Shown piece by piece: positions 1 through 7,296 of a DNA stretch of 13,322 bases. The stretch covers positions 1 to 13,322 of the forward strand of contig CAZYIE010000060.1 of NCBI GenBank assembly GCA_964646755.1. Direction: 5' to 3'. Positions within the stretch are counted from its first letter, which is position 1. Each line of letters begins with the position of its first letter. The notes beneath the pieces were generated by a model. It was given only the letters and a program-made list of their open reading frames with translations. It made no database searches and was not told the origin of the DNA. Made by a program: the position numbers and the translations under genes. The stretch is from MVRV01 sp964646755. Its GTDB lineage: Bacteria; Desulfobacterota; Syntrophia; Syntrophales; Smithellaceae.

Positions 1-83
1 GCCGGAGGTCGGAATCGAACCGACATGCCCTTGCGAACGGGGGATTTTGAGTCCCCTGCGTCTACCAGTTTCACCACTCCGGC
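1..83 (-). tRNA. tRNA-Leu (anticodon CAA)
   Basis: The reverse complement folds as a leucine-type class II tRNA. The acceptor stem GCCGGAG pairs with CTCCGGC, the anticodon stem GGGGA/TCCCC encloses the loop CTCAAAA, which gives anticodon CAA and reads UUG codons. A long variable arm follows (CGTTCGCAAGGGCATG region), then the T arm with TTCGATT. The 3' end falls exactly at position 1, so whether CCA is encoded cannot be seen. A strong promoter lies immediately upstream at 94-121. Confidence 0.96.
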
Positions 84-93
84 ACGGGCAGCG

Positions 94-121
94 ATTATAT
101 CGACGGGGTTCAAAAAGTCAA
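94..121 (-). promoter_or_regulatory. Promoter of tRNA-Leu
   Basis: On the minus strand a -35 box TTGACT (116-121) and a perfect -10 box TATAAT (94-99) are separated by 16 bp. A GC-rich discriminator (CGCTGCCC) follows, the usual sign of stringently controlled stable-RNA promoters. Transcription would start near position 87, only a few bases before the tRNA 5' end. Confidence 0.85.
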
Positions 122-132
122 GCTAAAATCTG

Positions 133-161
133 TTGACAACTTATAAACGCGCATGTTAAAG
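133..161 (+). promoter_or_regulatory. Probable promoter of tRNA-Ala
   Basis: A perfect -35 box TTGACA (133-138) is followed after 17 bp by TTAAAG (156-161), which matches only half of the -10 consensus. A GC-rich stretch (GGGGCTGCAC) follows, resembling a stringent-type discriminator. The expected start near 168 leaves a leader of about 20 nt before the tRNA. The -35 box is convincing, the -10 box is weak. Confidence 0.5.
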
Positions 162-188
162 GGGCTGCACAATTCGTTAAGTCTTATT

Positions 189-264
189 GGGGGTGTAGCT
201 CAGCTGGGAGAGCGCTTGAATGGCATTCAAGAGGCCAGCAGTTCGATCCTGCTCATCTCCACCA
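189..264 (+). tRNA. tRNA-Ala (anticodon GGC)
   Basis: A complete 76-nt cloverleaf. The acceptor arms GGGGGTG and CATCTCC pair with two G-U wobbles, the D arm is GCTC/GAGC, the anticodon stem CTTGA/TCAAG encloses ATGGCAT (anticodon GGC, Ala), and the T arm is AGCAG-TTCGATC-CTGCT. The 3' CCA is encoded (262-264). An intrinsic terminator begins six bases later, so it is probably a single-gene transcript. Confidence 0.97.
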
Positions 265-269
265 AAATC

Positions 270-305
270 AAGGGTTTCAGGGTTTTCCCTGAAGCCCTTT
301 TTTGA
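270..305 (+). terminator. Rho-independent terminator after tRNA-Ala
   Basis: A 13-bp stem (AAGGGTTTCAGGG with CCCTGAAGCCCTT, one T-G wobble) closes a TTTT loop. The T-run at 298-303 forms the U tract. Its position directly behind the tRNA-Ala 3' end makes it that gene's terminator. Confidence 0.9.
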
Positions 306-341
306 TATGAGTAAATATTTTGTAAAAAATTGGTGTTTTGC

Positions 342-371
342 TTGCCAATTGTTTAGCGATATCAATATGCT
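342..371 (+). promoter_or_regulatory. Candidate promoter of the small secreted-protein gene
   Basis: TTGCCA (342-347) and TATGCT (366-371) lie 18 bp apart, about 50 bp before the gene at 421. They match five and four of six consensus positions. A perfect 12-bp palindrome TGTGTATACACA (371-382) overlaps the end of the -10 box and could be an operator. The region is AT-rich, so chance matches are likely. Confidence 0.3.
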
Positions 372-420
372 GTGTATACACAAAAAATCAGTTGCAAGAC
401 GGATTGAATTTAGAGGGTTT

Positions 421-891
421 ATGAAAAATAAAATTCAACAACTGTTCATACTATTTACGATCATCGTTCTTTTAGTTCCATCAATTTGTTTTCCGGAACA
501 ACCAAATCCTAAAATATGGGAGTATCTTGGATATAATTCATATTACAATAAAAAAATAATCAGGAACCCAACCGACATTCCATTAGTTTGGACTTATAAG
601 ATTATAACGGATGATACTAGGGAAAAGACGATTGAAAAGGTCAAGAAATATGATTTGGATAAATCACTAAAATATAAAGACTATCACCACGACGTTCTTT
701 TGTGGGAAATTGATTGTAATAAAAGACTGATAAGGGTGAGAGATTATATAGAGTTTGACAAGAATGAAACGGTCTTAAACCGTTATCGATATAACAATAA
801 TGAATGGGATAGTATTATCCCTAGCAGTAGAGGAGAAGCATTATATAAAAAAGTTTGTGTGCCACAGTCCAAACCGTTGAAAAAGAAGTAG
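421..891 (+). CDS. Small secreted protein, surface-adhesin-E-like
   Basis: A 156-residue protein of unknown biochemical function. Residues 1-25 form a signal peptide (KNK charge, then a hydrophobic run from about 8 to 20). The mature part has a short conserved-looking layout: WEYLGYNSYYN (33-43), VWTYK (56-60), LLWEIDC (93-99), a terminal SSRGEALYKKVC ending at C146, and a basic tail. The WxxIG...YY...VW...EIDC...C pattern resembles the 'surface-adhesin protein E' style proteins common in Geobacter relatives; I recognise the pattern, not a specific orthologue. C99 and C146 could form a disulfide. The frame is open upstream into the tRNA, but ATG 421 has AGAGGG just before it and begins the signal peptide, so it is the start. 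Base composition is clearly AT-richer than the operon downstream, suggesting acquisition. Confidence 0.72.
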   Translation: MKNKIQQLFILFTIIVLLVPSICFPEQPNPKIWEYLGYNSYYNKKIIRNPTDIPLVWTYKIITDDTREKTIEKVKKYDLDKSLKYKDYHHDVLLWEIDCNKRLIRVRDYIEFDKNETVLNRYRYNNNEWDSIIPSSRGEALYKKVCVPQSKPLKKK

Positions 892-903
892 CAAGTTGAA
901 TTA

Positions 904-3654
904 TTAAAATTCATAACGTACATTGATATATCCATTATGGCTGTGAAAACCCTGTTTTATTTCCAGATCATAATCCAGCGAAAGAGTTACTCCGTATTCC
1001 GTCAAAATATTCAGCTTTGCCCCGATGTTATAACTTGATTTGGGCGGTTCCAGTCCCCTTGTGGCAAAGGTTGCGCCGCCTCCGGCGAATTGCGCTGTCG
1101 ACTGCTGCGGGGCGCCGACAAAGTCATACAGCCAGCGGGCATGCAGTTCGGGAATGAACCGGACATTTTTATCCGCCAGGGGATAGGCAATTTTGGCTCC
1201 CAGGCCGCTTTGCAGAATATTATATCTCTGAGTATCTACCGCCAGGTTCAGCGCGCCGGCGCCTGATTCGCAATAGTCATGGAGTTGCAGGTGTTGATAA
1301 TGCAGCGAGATAAGAGGCGTCATTTTTATTCCCTTTTGATGAAAATTGAAGCCGCCTTCCAGGTAACCGGAATACTGATTGCCGTCGTAACTGCTTTTAG
1401 CGGTGCGGTCGATGCCGCCGAAGGACATATAACGGGAGGAGTCATAGCGGTTATAGGCGAATGATGCGATAGCGTTCAGGTAATAAGCTTCTGTGATCAG
1501 ACTGCCGTAAATACTGCCCTGGGTACTGTCAATGCCGGTTTTTGCTGTGGAATCAGAAGAGGAAATGCTGTTGTGCGCGTACCCGAAACTAAATCCGGCA
1601 AAAAAGTTTTCGGCAAACAATCTGTCCCAGCCCAGGGAAATTCCGTCCACATTGGCATTATAGCCGCTAATGGCATCCCGTCCGTCCTGGTGCATAGTTG
1701 CGCCGAAAACCTGCGTCCATGCTCCCGTATTTGCCGGTTCATCACCGGTCAAAAAGCCGGTCATCATATTTTCCCTGGCTTGGAGGATTAAGGGTAACTG
1801 CTCGATGCGGCTCGCGACTGTTTGATTAAAATGATGAATTGTTGCATAACCCGCCTGAATTGCTCCGGCATTGACTATCGGCTCCATCTGCCGGGCGGAG
1901 GTTGCACTGCCCGATTTGTCCAGGTAGGCCAGAACAGTGGACATGTCTCCTGTGGCGGTGTTGGCGAGGTTGTCCAGTACATTGCCCAGGGAGGTGTTTC
2001 CCGAATTGGTGCCGTAGTAAGTGCCGTTTCTGGAGGCAACAAGGTAAAGCTTGTTTCCGCTTTTAGTGGCGCTAAAGCTGAGCATGGGCAGATAAACATC
2101 GTTTGTGACAATGAGATTCGCCGGAGTGGCATTCAGTGTGCCTGTATCCACCAGGAGAAATTGATCATTGTTACTGATGTTTTTTGTCGGGGTAAAATTA
2201 ACGGCAATTGTTGTATTGTCAGCTATGGTGACTGTTTCGGCATTGGCTATTGCGGCGACAGCCGGGGCATCTTTGTTCACGGTAAAATGCAGTCTGGCGT
2301 TGCTTCCCGGCGCTACGGTAAAGGAATCTGTTCCTGCTCCCAGATCAATGCGGCCGGAAATATTGCCGCCGTTGACGGTTACCGTGTCGTCGCCTGCACC
2401 CGTCTGAATGGCATAAACATCGCCTGCAATAATGCCGCCCGCGTTGTTGGTTATCTCCGTATTGCCCGCCTCGGCCTTGACGGCGATCCCGGGGCTGGAG
2501 ATAATTCCGGAATTGGTGAGACGGTTGACGGCACCAGCCGTTGTAATTGCGTAATCAGTGCTCGTATCGCCTTTGAACAGGATGGCGATATTTGAGGTCC
2601 CGCTGATGCCGAATTTGTCGGCGGTCGCACCGCTGATGATCCCATTGTTAATCACGTCATAATTGAGCGACCAGATCAGGAGCCCCTGGCCGCCGGAGAC
2701 GGAACCGCCGCTTTCAATACGGATCTCATTGGGCACAGCCGTGGTCGTCCGGACGTTTTTCTGGAAGCGGTGCCCTGCCCATACGGTATCGCAGGTGCCG
2801 TCAATCTTGAAGCTGGCGAAACCGTTGCCGTATTGAGCGCTGGCTGCGGTGCTGAAGTCGGTCCCGTCGTTGCGTGTGTAGATGTAAGATTGGGTGGCGT
2901 ATATCCCGTAGATGTCGACCGGCGTCTGTCCGAGGATGATGAACTCGCTCATGCCGTTAATCTGCGCCAGTGTGTACCCATTGTCCCAGAAGAAGGTGTA
3001 ACCCAGCTGTGTCCAGGGAAAGGCATAGGAACCGTAAGCGCCGGCCTTCCAGTTTTCGTAGTAGGCCTTGAAGTTGGCGTAGGTGGCGTCGGTCATCCCG
3101 GCGGGCTTCACGAAGGGGAGCGCATCGCCGTATTGCGCGGGGAGATACTGCGTGATGTCGGGGTTGCGTACGGGACGCATCAGGTTGTCGTTTGTCGGAA
3201 TAAAGGCGAACTCGACGATGGCGTCATGCGTTCCTGTCGCGTTCATGCCGAGGCCGCGCTCCAGAAGGGTTGCGACATTGCTGCCGTTCACTCCGTTAGC
3301 GGTCAGAAAGCGGGTGGCATCGTTGCCGGTTGTTACCCAGGCGGCGTCAGTTGTCGCCGGTCCATATATTTTGTAGGCCGCTTGTCCGACATAGTTCCAT
3401 TTGAAATTGCGTGATTTTGTTGCTGTCCGTACAATCAGTTTGCCGCCATCATAAACCAGACCTTCTGTTGTTCCCACGGTAGTGTCGGGGATGACGAAAA
3501 GTGAAGGGGGTGTCCAGCCGGAGGGGGTGGCGGCATGGTCAATGGCCAGGTGTAATGATTCGGCATAATTCGGACCCAATTCTGAGGCAAATGTAATCGA
3601 GGGGGAAAAAATCAGTAAAATTGAACAAAGGATAAAGCGGCAGAAGTATTTCAT
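904..3654 (-). CDS. Autotransporter with C-terminal beta-barrel
   Basis: A 916-residue type V secretion protein. Residues 1-23 are a signal peptide ending FASE. Residues of about 25-320 form a Trp/Tyr-rich domain that I do not recognise. From about 320 to 580 the chain is Gly/Asn/Thr-rich with repeated short turns (NNGIISG, TNSGIISS, NNAGGIIAGD, GAGDDTVTVNGG), the usual signature of a beta-helix passenger. Residues of about 583-642 contain the helical linker (QMEPIVNAGAIQAGYATIHH), and 643-916 a barrel of alternating aromatic strands ending YINVRYEF, with the terminal Phe read by the BAM complex. The passenger is probably surface-exposed or released; adhesion is a guess. The gene converges on the small gene at 421 with 12 bp between stops and has its own promoter. 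It ends in a double stop (TAATAA). Confidence 0.9.
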   Translation of the reverse strand: MKYFCRFILCSILLIFSPSITFASELGPNYAESLHLAIDHAATPSGWTPPSLFVIPDTTVGTTEGLVYDGGKLIVRTATKSRNFKWNYVGQAAYKIYGPATTDAAWVTTGNDATRFLTANGVNGSNVATLLERGLGMNATGTHDAIVEFAFIPTNDNLMRPVRNPDITQYLPAQYGDALPFVKPAGMTDATYANFKAYYENWKAGAYGSYAFPWTQLGYTFFWDNGYTLAQINGMSEFIILGQTPVDIYGIYATQSYIYTRNDGTDFSTAASAQYGNGFASFKIDGTCDTVWAGHRFQKNVRTTTAVPNEIRIESGGSVSGGQGLLIWSLNYDVINNGIISGATADKFGISGTSNIAILFKGDTSTDYAITTAGAVNRLTNSGIISSPGIAVKAEAGNTEITNNAGGIIAGDVYAIQTGAGDDTVTVNGGNISGRIDLGAGTDSFTVAPGSNARLHFTVNKDAPAVAAIANAETVTIADNTTIAVNFTPTKNISNNDQFLLVDTGTLNATPANLIVTNDVYLPMLSFSATKSGNKLYLVASRNGTYYGTNSGNTSLGNVLDNLANTATGDMSTVLAYLDKSGSATSARQMEPIVNAGAIQAGYATIHHFNQTVASRIEQLPLILQARENMMTGFLTGDEPANTGAWTQVFGATMHQDGRDAISGYNANVDGISLGWDRLFAENFFAGFSFGYAHNSISSSDSTAKTGIDSTQGSIYGSLITEAYYLNAIASFAYNRYDSSRYMSFGGIDRTAKSSYDGNQYSGYLEGGFNFHQKGIKMTPLISLHYQHLQLHDYCESGAGALNLAVDTQRYNILQSGLGAKIAYPLADKNVRFIPELHARWLYDFVGAPQQSTAQFAGGGATFATRGLEPPKSSYNIGAKLNILTEYGVTLSLDYDLEIKQGFHSHNGYINVRYEF

Positions 3655-3704
3655 CAGGGCAAGGCCTCTTTTTTAGGACGGGACTTTACTTTCACCAGGG
3701 GCGC

Positions 3705-3733
3705 ATCATAAAAAGAAAGGCCTTGTCTGTCAA
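3705..3733 (-). promoter_or_regulatory. Promoter of the autotransporter gene
   Basis: On the minus strand a perfect -35 TTGACA (3728-3733), a 17-bp spacer and TATGAT (3705-3710) make a near-consensus sigma-70 promoter. Transcription would start near 3698, giving a leader of about 44 nt. The leader carries AGAGG (3665-3669), 10 bases before the ATG at 3654. Confidence 0.85.
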
Positions 3734-3797
3734 TTAATAATGCCTGACGGGAATAAATATTAATTGCCTTCCTCGTACCGCTGCAATATTGATCGGC

Positions 3798-3803
3798 TAT
3801 AAT
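3798..3803 (+). promoter_or_regulatory. Possible -10 box for the radical SAM operon
   Basis: A perfect TATAAT lies about 70 bp before the radical SAM start codon in the divergent intergenic region. I found no convincing -35 box 15-19 bp upstream, so this may need an activator or be a chance match. Confidence 0.3.
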
Positions 3804-3875
3804 TCGGGTTGTAATTTTGTGGTTCCCTATGTTAGTTGTTACAAGGTTAGATGAAACGCTGAGGATGATTATTTC

Positions 3876-5300
3876 ATGAGAATTCTGCTCATTGCCATGC
3901 CGGATACCGCCGACTATCTTGACAATATAATGCGTCTGCCGAATCTGGGGCTTGCTTCCCTGGCGGGGAATATGCAAGGCCATGATGTCCGGGTTCTGGA
4001 TCTGGTTGTTCATAAGCCTCATCTGCGTCAGCCAATAGCCGATGTTCTGAAAAATTTCCGTCCGCAGGTTGTGGGTTTGAGCGCCATGTCTTTTCAGTTT
4101 GACACCTTATTGCGCGTTGGCCGGTATATACGGTCGCTGGATCAGAGTATAACACTTATTGCCGGAGGTTATCACGCTACATTGATGGCGCGCGATGAGA
4201 GTGCCGGGAAGTGGACAGATGTTCTGGATTTCATCGTGCGTGGTGAAGGCGAGGAGACTTTTCGGGAACTGGTTGCAGCGCTGGAAAAAAGAGATAATGC
4301 TTATGAAGGTATTTTGGGCTTAAGCTACCGCCACTGCGAACTATGGATTCATAACGCGGATCGTCCGCTTTTGGATTTGAAGAAGATCAATCTTCCTCAG
4401 CGAACAGCAAGGCTGGCACATGACTTTTTTTTCGGGCCCTGGTCCATGGATGTTGCCGAAACCTCCCGGGGATGCCCTTTTCACTGTAAATTTTGTTCTA
4501 TTATGCACATGTATGGTGCAGTGTTTCGCCAGTTTCCCGTCGAAAGGGTTATTGACGATCTGCGGAATATCAAGGCCCAGGGAACCAGATCAGTTTTTTT
4601 CTCCGATGATAATATAACTTATGATATAGAACACTTGCATAATATTTGCGATGCCATCATCGCCAATGGCCTGAATGATCTGATTTATATGACTCAGGTT
4701 ACGGCAGCCGGTATTGCGGATAATCCCGATCTGGTTATGAAAATGGAGCGGGCCAACTTCAAGGTTGCCTTTGTCGGGTTTGAATCCATGGAACCGGCAG
4801 CCCTCAAAGGAATGGGAAAACCGACAAATCCGGCAAAGAACCGGCGGGCCGCCCAACTTCTGCGCCGCCATAATATTGCTATTGTTGCCGGGTGTGTGGT
4901 TGGTTATCCGGACGATGACTGGAATTCCGTAACCAGGCAATACAATATGATCAAGTCGTTACTGCCGGACTCTATCTATGCCCAGTTTCTGACTCCCTAC
5001 CCCCGGACGCGCGTCCGGGAGGAATTGGAAGCCCAGGGGCTTATTACCAATAATGATTTCAGCCGGTATGACGGGTTTACCTGTAATATCCGTACCCGCC
5101 ACTTAAGCGAAGAGGAATTGTTCCGGTGCTTAAAGTCACTTACCTTGCGGAAAGTTTTTGATCCGAAACTGATTTATGTCAATGCTTTCCGGAAGATGTT
5201 TCCCCTGTGGTTTATCTTGACTAATAGCCTGAAATGTGTGCTGGATAACATCTATAATGTCCTGTGGGCGAAGCAAAAAGTCAAGCACCTGGACATCTAA
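3876..5300 (+). CDS. B12-binding radical SAM protein
   Basis: A 474-residue enzyme of the cobalamin-dependent radical SAM class (the group of HpnP/HpnR, BchE and P-methylases). Residues 1-140 look like a Rossmann-type B12-binding domain (MRILLIAMPD, LPNLGLASLA, VVGLSAMSF, IAGGYHATL, DFIVRGEGEETFREL). The DxHxxG cobalamin histidine motif is not seen, as in many radical SAM relatives. The core at about 190-380 holds the cluster motif C200-xxx-C204-xx-C207 after ETSRG, then FFSDDN, VAFVGFES and a GYPDDDW loop. The C-terminal 90 residues contain hydrophobic stretches (MFPLWFILTN) that may touch the membrane. Start ATG 3876 has GAGG 11 bases upstream. It precedes the inositol-lipid genes on the same strand, so methylation or C-C bond formation on a lipid is possible; the substrate cannot be read from the sequence. 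Confidence 0.88.
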   Translation: MRILLIAMPDTADYLDNIMRLPNLGLASLAGNMQGHDVRVLDLVVHKPHLRQPIADVLKNFRPQVVGLSAMSFQFDTLLRVGRYIRSLDQSITLIAGGYHATLMARDESAGKWTDVLDFIVRGEGEETFRELVAALEKRDNAYEGILGLSYRHCELWIHNADRPLLDLKKINLPQRTARLAHDFFFGPWSMDVAETSRGCPFHCKFCSIMHMYGAVFRQFPVERVIDDLRNIKAQGTRSVFFSDDNITYDIEHLHNICDAIIANGLNDLIYMTQVTAAGIADNPDLVMKMERANFKVAFVGFESMEPAALKGMGKPTNPAKNRRAAQLLRRHNIAIVAGCVVGYPDDDWNSVTRQYNMIKSLLPDSIYAQFLTPYPRTRVREELEAQGLITNNDFSRYDGFTCNIRTRHLSEEELFRCLKSLTLRKVFDPKLIYVNAFRKMFPLWFILTNSLKCVLDNIYNVLWAKQKVKHLDI

Positions 5301-5311
5301 AAAACAGTAAG

Positions 5312-5348
5312 AACTGTGACAGACGGAAGTTGGCAGTCTGTCACAGTT
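5312..5348 (+). repeat. Perfect 13-bp inverted repeat before the inositol synthase gene
   Basis: AACTGTGACAGAC (5312-5324) and GTCTGTCACAGTT (5336-5348) are exact reverse complements around an 11-nt loop. On the plus strand there is no T-run after the stem, so it is a poor intrinsic terminator in the operon direction. On the minus strand a T-rich tract (CTGTTTTTTAG) follows, so it could stop antisense transcripts. A protein-binding operator or an RNA stem controlling the next gene are the alternatives. Confidence 0.8.
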
Positions 5349-5373
5349 TCTGCTAAAAAGATAAGTGAAGAAA

Positions 5374-5378
5374 AGAGG
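5374..5378 (+). promoter_or_regulatory. Ribosome binding site deciding the MIPS start
   Basis: AGAGG lies 12 bases before GTG 5391. It supports that GTG over the upstream in-frame GTG at 5316, which sits inside the inverted repeat and would add 25 residues not typical of the family. Confidence 0.55.
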
Positions 5379-5390
5379 TTATTGTCAGAA

Positions 5391-6494
5391 GTGAAAAAAA
5401 TCCGTATTGCTGTGATTGGCGTGGGAAATTGTGCCAGTTCTCTCCTGCAGGGAATTCACTACTATAGAAACCGCAAAGCAAGCGATGCCTGCGGATTGAT
5501 GCATTGGATGATCGGGGGATATAAACCCGGTGATATCGAAGTAGTGGTGGCCTGGGACATCGATCAACGCAAAGTGGGAAAAGATTATGCTGAGGCTGTT
5601 TTTTCTCCTCCTAACTGTACACATATTTTTCAGCGCGATATTCCGCAAACCGGCGTGGAAGTTCTAATGGGGCATGTGAGCGACAGTCTTTCCGCCCATA
5701 TGGAAAAATATCCGGAAAACCGCCGGTTTGTTCTGGCCTCGCGTCCCGAAGCTACACGCCAGGAGGTTGTCGCTGCACTGAAAAAATCGCGGGCGGATAT
5801 CCTGCTTAATTATCTGCCGGTCGGCTCTCAGAAGGCCGCCCATTTTTATATGGAATGTGCGCTGGAAGCCGGTGTAGCTGTAATCAACAACATGCCCGTA
5901 TTTATCGCCAGCAATAAAACCTGGGCGAAGCGTTTCCGTCAGCGGAATATCCCCATTATCGGTGATGACGTCAAATCCCAGATTGGAGCCACAATTATCC
6001 ACCGCTCCCTCACTAATCTTTTCCGGCAGCGCGGCGTTAATCTCGACCATACCTACCAGCTTAACTTCGGTGGCAACACCGATTTTCTGAATATGAAGAA
6101 TTCCGAGAGGCTGCATTCCAAGAAGGAATCAAAAACCGAAGCCATTCAGTCGGTCACAGCCGAGAGAATGGCCAATGACGATATCCATATCAGTCCGACG
6201 GATTATGTTCCCTGGCAAAATGACAACAAGGTTGCCTATATCCGCATGGAAGGGCGGATCTTCGGCGATGTGCCGATGAATCTGGAACTGCGGCTGTCGG
6301 TAGAAGACTCGCCTAATTCAGCCGGCGTTGTTATTGATGCCATCCGTTGTTGTAAATTGGCGCGAGATCGCGGTATCGGCGGAGCTTTAATTTCTCCCTC
6401 GGCGTTTTTTATGAAACATCCCCCCAGCCAGTATCCCGACGATGAGGCGCTTAAAATGACAGAGGCTTTCATCTCCGGCCGTCGCAGCCGGTAA
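5391..6494 (+). CDS. myo-Inositol-1-phosphate synthase (MIPS)
   Basis: Converts glucose-6-phosphate to 1L-myo-inositol-1-phosphate using NAD, the committed step of inositol synthesis, in the cytoplasm. From GTG 5391 the product has 367 residues, the usual size of the short archaeal/mycobacterial type. Visible hallmarks: the NAD-binding loop GVGNCASS (10-17), LLNYLPVGSQ (138-147), GDDVKSQIGAT (191-201), NFGGNTDF (225-232), SKKESKT (243-249) and EDSPNSAGVVIDAIRCCKLA (305-324). These cover the cofactor and catalytic regions, so the enzyme should be active. The next gene, 24 bp downstream, uses the product. The start is GTG; an upstream in-frame GTG at 5316 is judged less likely. Family assignment is secure, and the role in lipid rather than osmolyte synthesis follows from the neighbours. 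Confidence 0.95.
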   Translation: MKKIRIAVIGVGNCASSLLQGIHYYRNRKASDACGLMHWMIGGYKPGDIEVVVAWDIDQRKVGKDYAEAVFSPPNCTHIFQRDIPQTGVEVLMGHVSDSLSAHMEKYPENRRFVLASRPEATRQEVVAALKKSRADILLNYLPVGSQKAAHFYMECALEAGVAVINNMPVFIASNKTWAKRFRQRNIPIIGDDVKSQIGATIIHRSLTNLFRQRGVNLDHTYQLNFGGNTDFLNMKNSERLHSKKESKTEAIQSVTAERMANDDIHISPTDYVPWQNDNKVAYIRMEGRIFGDVPMNLELRLSVEDSPNSAGVVIDAIRCCKLARDRGIGGALISPSAFFMKHPPSQYPDDEALKMTEAFISGRRSR

Positions 6495-6503
6495 ATAATC
6501 ACT

Positions 6504-6509
6504 GAGGTG
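6504..6509 (+). promoter_or_regulatory. Strong ribosome binding site for a TTG start
   Basis: GAGGTG lies 9 bases before TTG 6519. This good Shine-Dalgarno match at proper spacing is what supports the rare TTG start of the CDP-alcohol transferase gene. Confidence 0.7.
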
Positions 6510-6518
6510 TAAAGAACA

Positions 6519-7235
6519 TTGCGTTTGCCGGAATTCTTTCTTTTTAGTCAAAGGACTCACCGTGTCTATCGGGAAATCATTAATCCCGTATTGAATCTGC
6601 TTGTCCGGCTGGGAATTTCTCCCAATGCCGTCACTACCGCCGGTTGCGTGCTCAGCGCTTTTGCCGGGTTGATTTTCAGCACAGGTAATTTCTATCTGGG
6701 AGGCTGGCTGGTCGCCCTGGCCGGCACCTGCGATATTCTGGACGGTCAGTTATCCCGGTTGACCGGCAAAACATCGCGCTTTGGCGCTTTTTATGACAGT
6801 TGTCTGGACCGGTTGAGTGAAGCCTTTATCTTTATGGGTCTGGCTTGGCATTTCGCTGGGGGTAGCGCCCTTTTCTGGTCGCCTAATGCCGGCCATCCGG
6901 CTAGTTACAGCCCCCTTACCGTCATGTTTATTATTCTGACGATCACTGGATCATTCCTGACGAGCTACGTCAAGGCGCGGGCGGAAGCGGCGGGCATCGA
7001 GTGCAATGTCGGCAGAATGCAGCGGCCGGAACGATTTGTGCTGCTGCTCATTGCCTCTGCACTGGGTTCTATTCCAGAGGCTGGCGTTGTGCTGATGAAA
7101 ATATCGCTGGCCGTTTTTGCAGTGCTGACTAATATAACGGCAATCCAGCGCCTCATTTACGTTGGAAAGATCTTGTTACAGGGGGAAAATTCCGGCCCAG
7201 ATAACAAAAAAATATGTAGTGTGGATGAAGCGTAA
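6519..7235 (+). CDS. CDP-alcohol phosphatidyltransferase, phosphatidylinositol-phosphate-synthase-like
   Basis: A 238-residue integral membrane enzyme that would join inositol-1-phosphate to a CDP-activated lipid alcohol and release CMP. The family motif DxxDGxx(A)Rx8GxxxDxxxD is complete at D72, D75, G76, R80, G89, D93 and D97, with Ser79 in place of the usual Ala. The downstream segment SYVKARAEAAGI...VGRMQRPER (149-172) is typical of phosphatidylinositol-phosphate and archaetidylinositol-phosphate synthases and helps separate them from glycerophosphate or serine transferases. About six hydrophobic segments are visible. It starts with TTG behind GAGGTG, 24 bp after the MIPS gene, so the two are almost certainly co-transcribed. 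Substrate is inferred from motif plus neighbour; a soluble di-inositol-phosphate product is less likely because no inositol-phosphate cytidylyltransferase domain is present. Confidence 0.87.
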   Translation: MRLPEFFLFSQRTHRVYREIINPVLNLLVRLGISPNAVTTAGCVLSAFAGLIFSTGNFYLGGWLVALAGTCDILDGQLSRLTGKTSRFGAFYDSCLDRLSEAFIFMGLAWHFAGGSALFWSPNAGHPASYSPLTVMFIILTITGSFLTSYVKARAEAAGIECNVGRMQRPERFVLLLIASALGSIPEAGVVLMKISLAVFAVLTNITAIQRLIYVGKILLQGENSGPDNKKICSVDEA

Positions 7236-7296
7236 GAGTATCCACAGAATGCAGTGTTGTAAATGGCAGCCAGCGATTGCAGCTTGTTTTTAATGT

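Noticed and set aside
220..420. Upstream extension of the small secreted-protein frame to an ATG inside tRNA-Ala
   Set aside because: It would overlap the tRNA and its terminator and place the signal peptide in the middle of the protein; ATG 421 has a ribosome site and a proper signal peptide.
1822..2595. Long plus-strand ORF (257 residues) inside the autotransporter gene
   Set aside because: It is antisense to a well-supported coding frame, is Cys/Gly-rich with no recognisable domain, and has no good ribosome site.
2770..3414. Second plus-strand ORF (214 residues) inside the autotransporter gene
   Set aside because: Same antisense-shadow pattern: Val/Gly-rich low-complexity translation with no motif.
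3654..4022. Minus-strand ORF (122 residues) spanning the divergent intergenic region
   Set aside because: It overlaps the start of the radical SAM gene and covers the strong autotransporter promoter; the translation looks non-coding.
5316..5390. Upstream GTG start for the inositol synthase gene
   Set aside because: The codon sits within the perfect inverted repeat, lacks a Shine-Dalgarno site, and adds 25 residues before the family's usual KKIRIAxxGVGNCAS beginning.
5391..7235. Di-myo-inositol phosphate (compatible solute) pathway instead of an inositol lipid
   Set aside because: That pathway needs an inositol-phosphate cytidylyltransferase, usually fused to the CDP-alcohol transferase; the protein here has only the transferase domain and lipid-synthase-like motifs.
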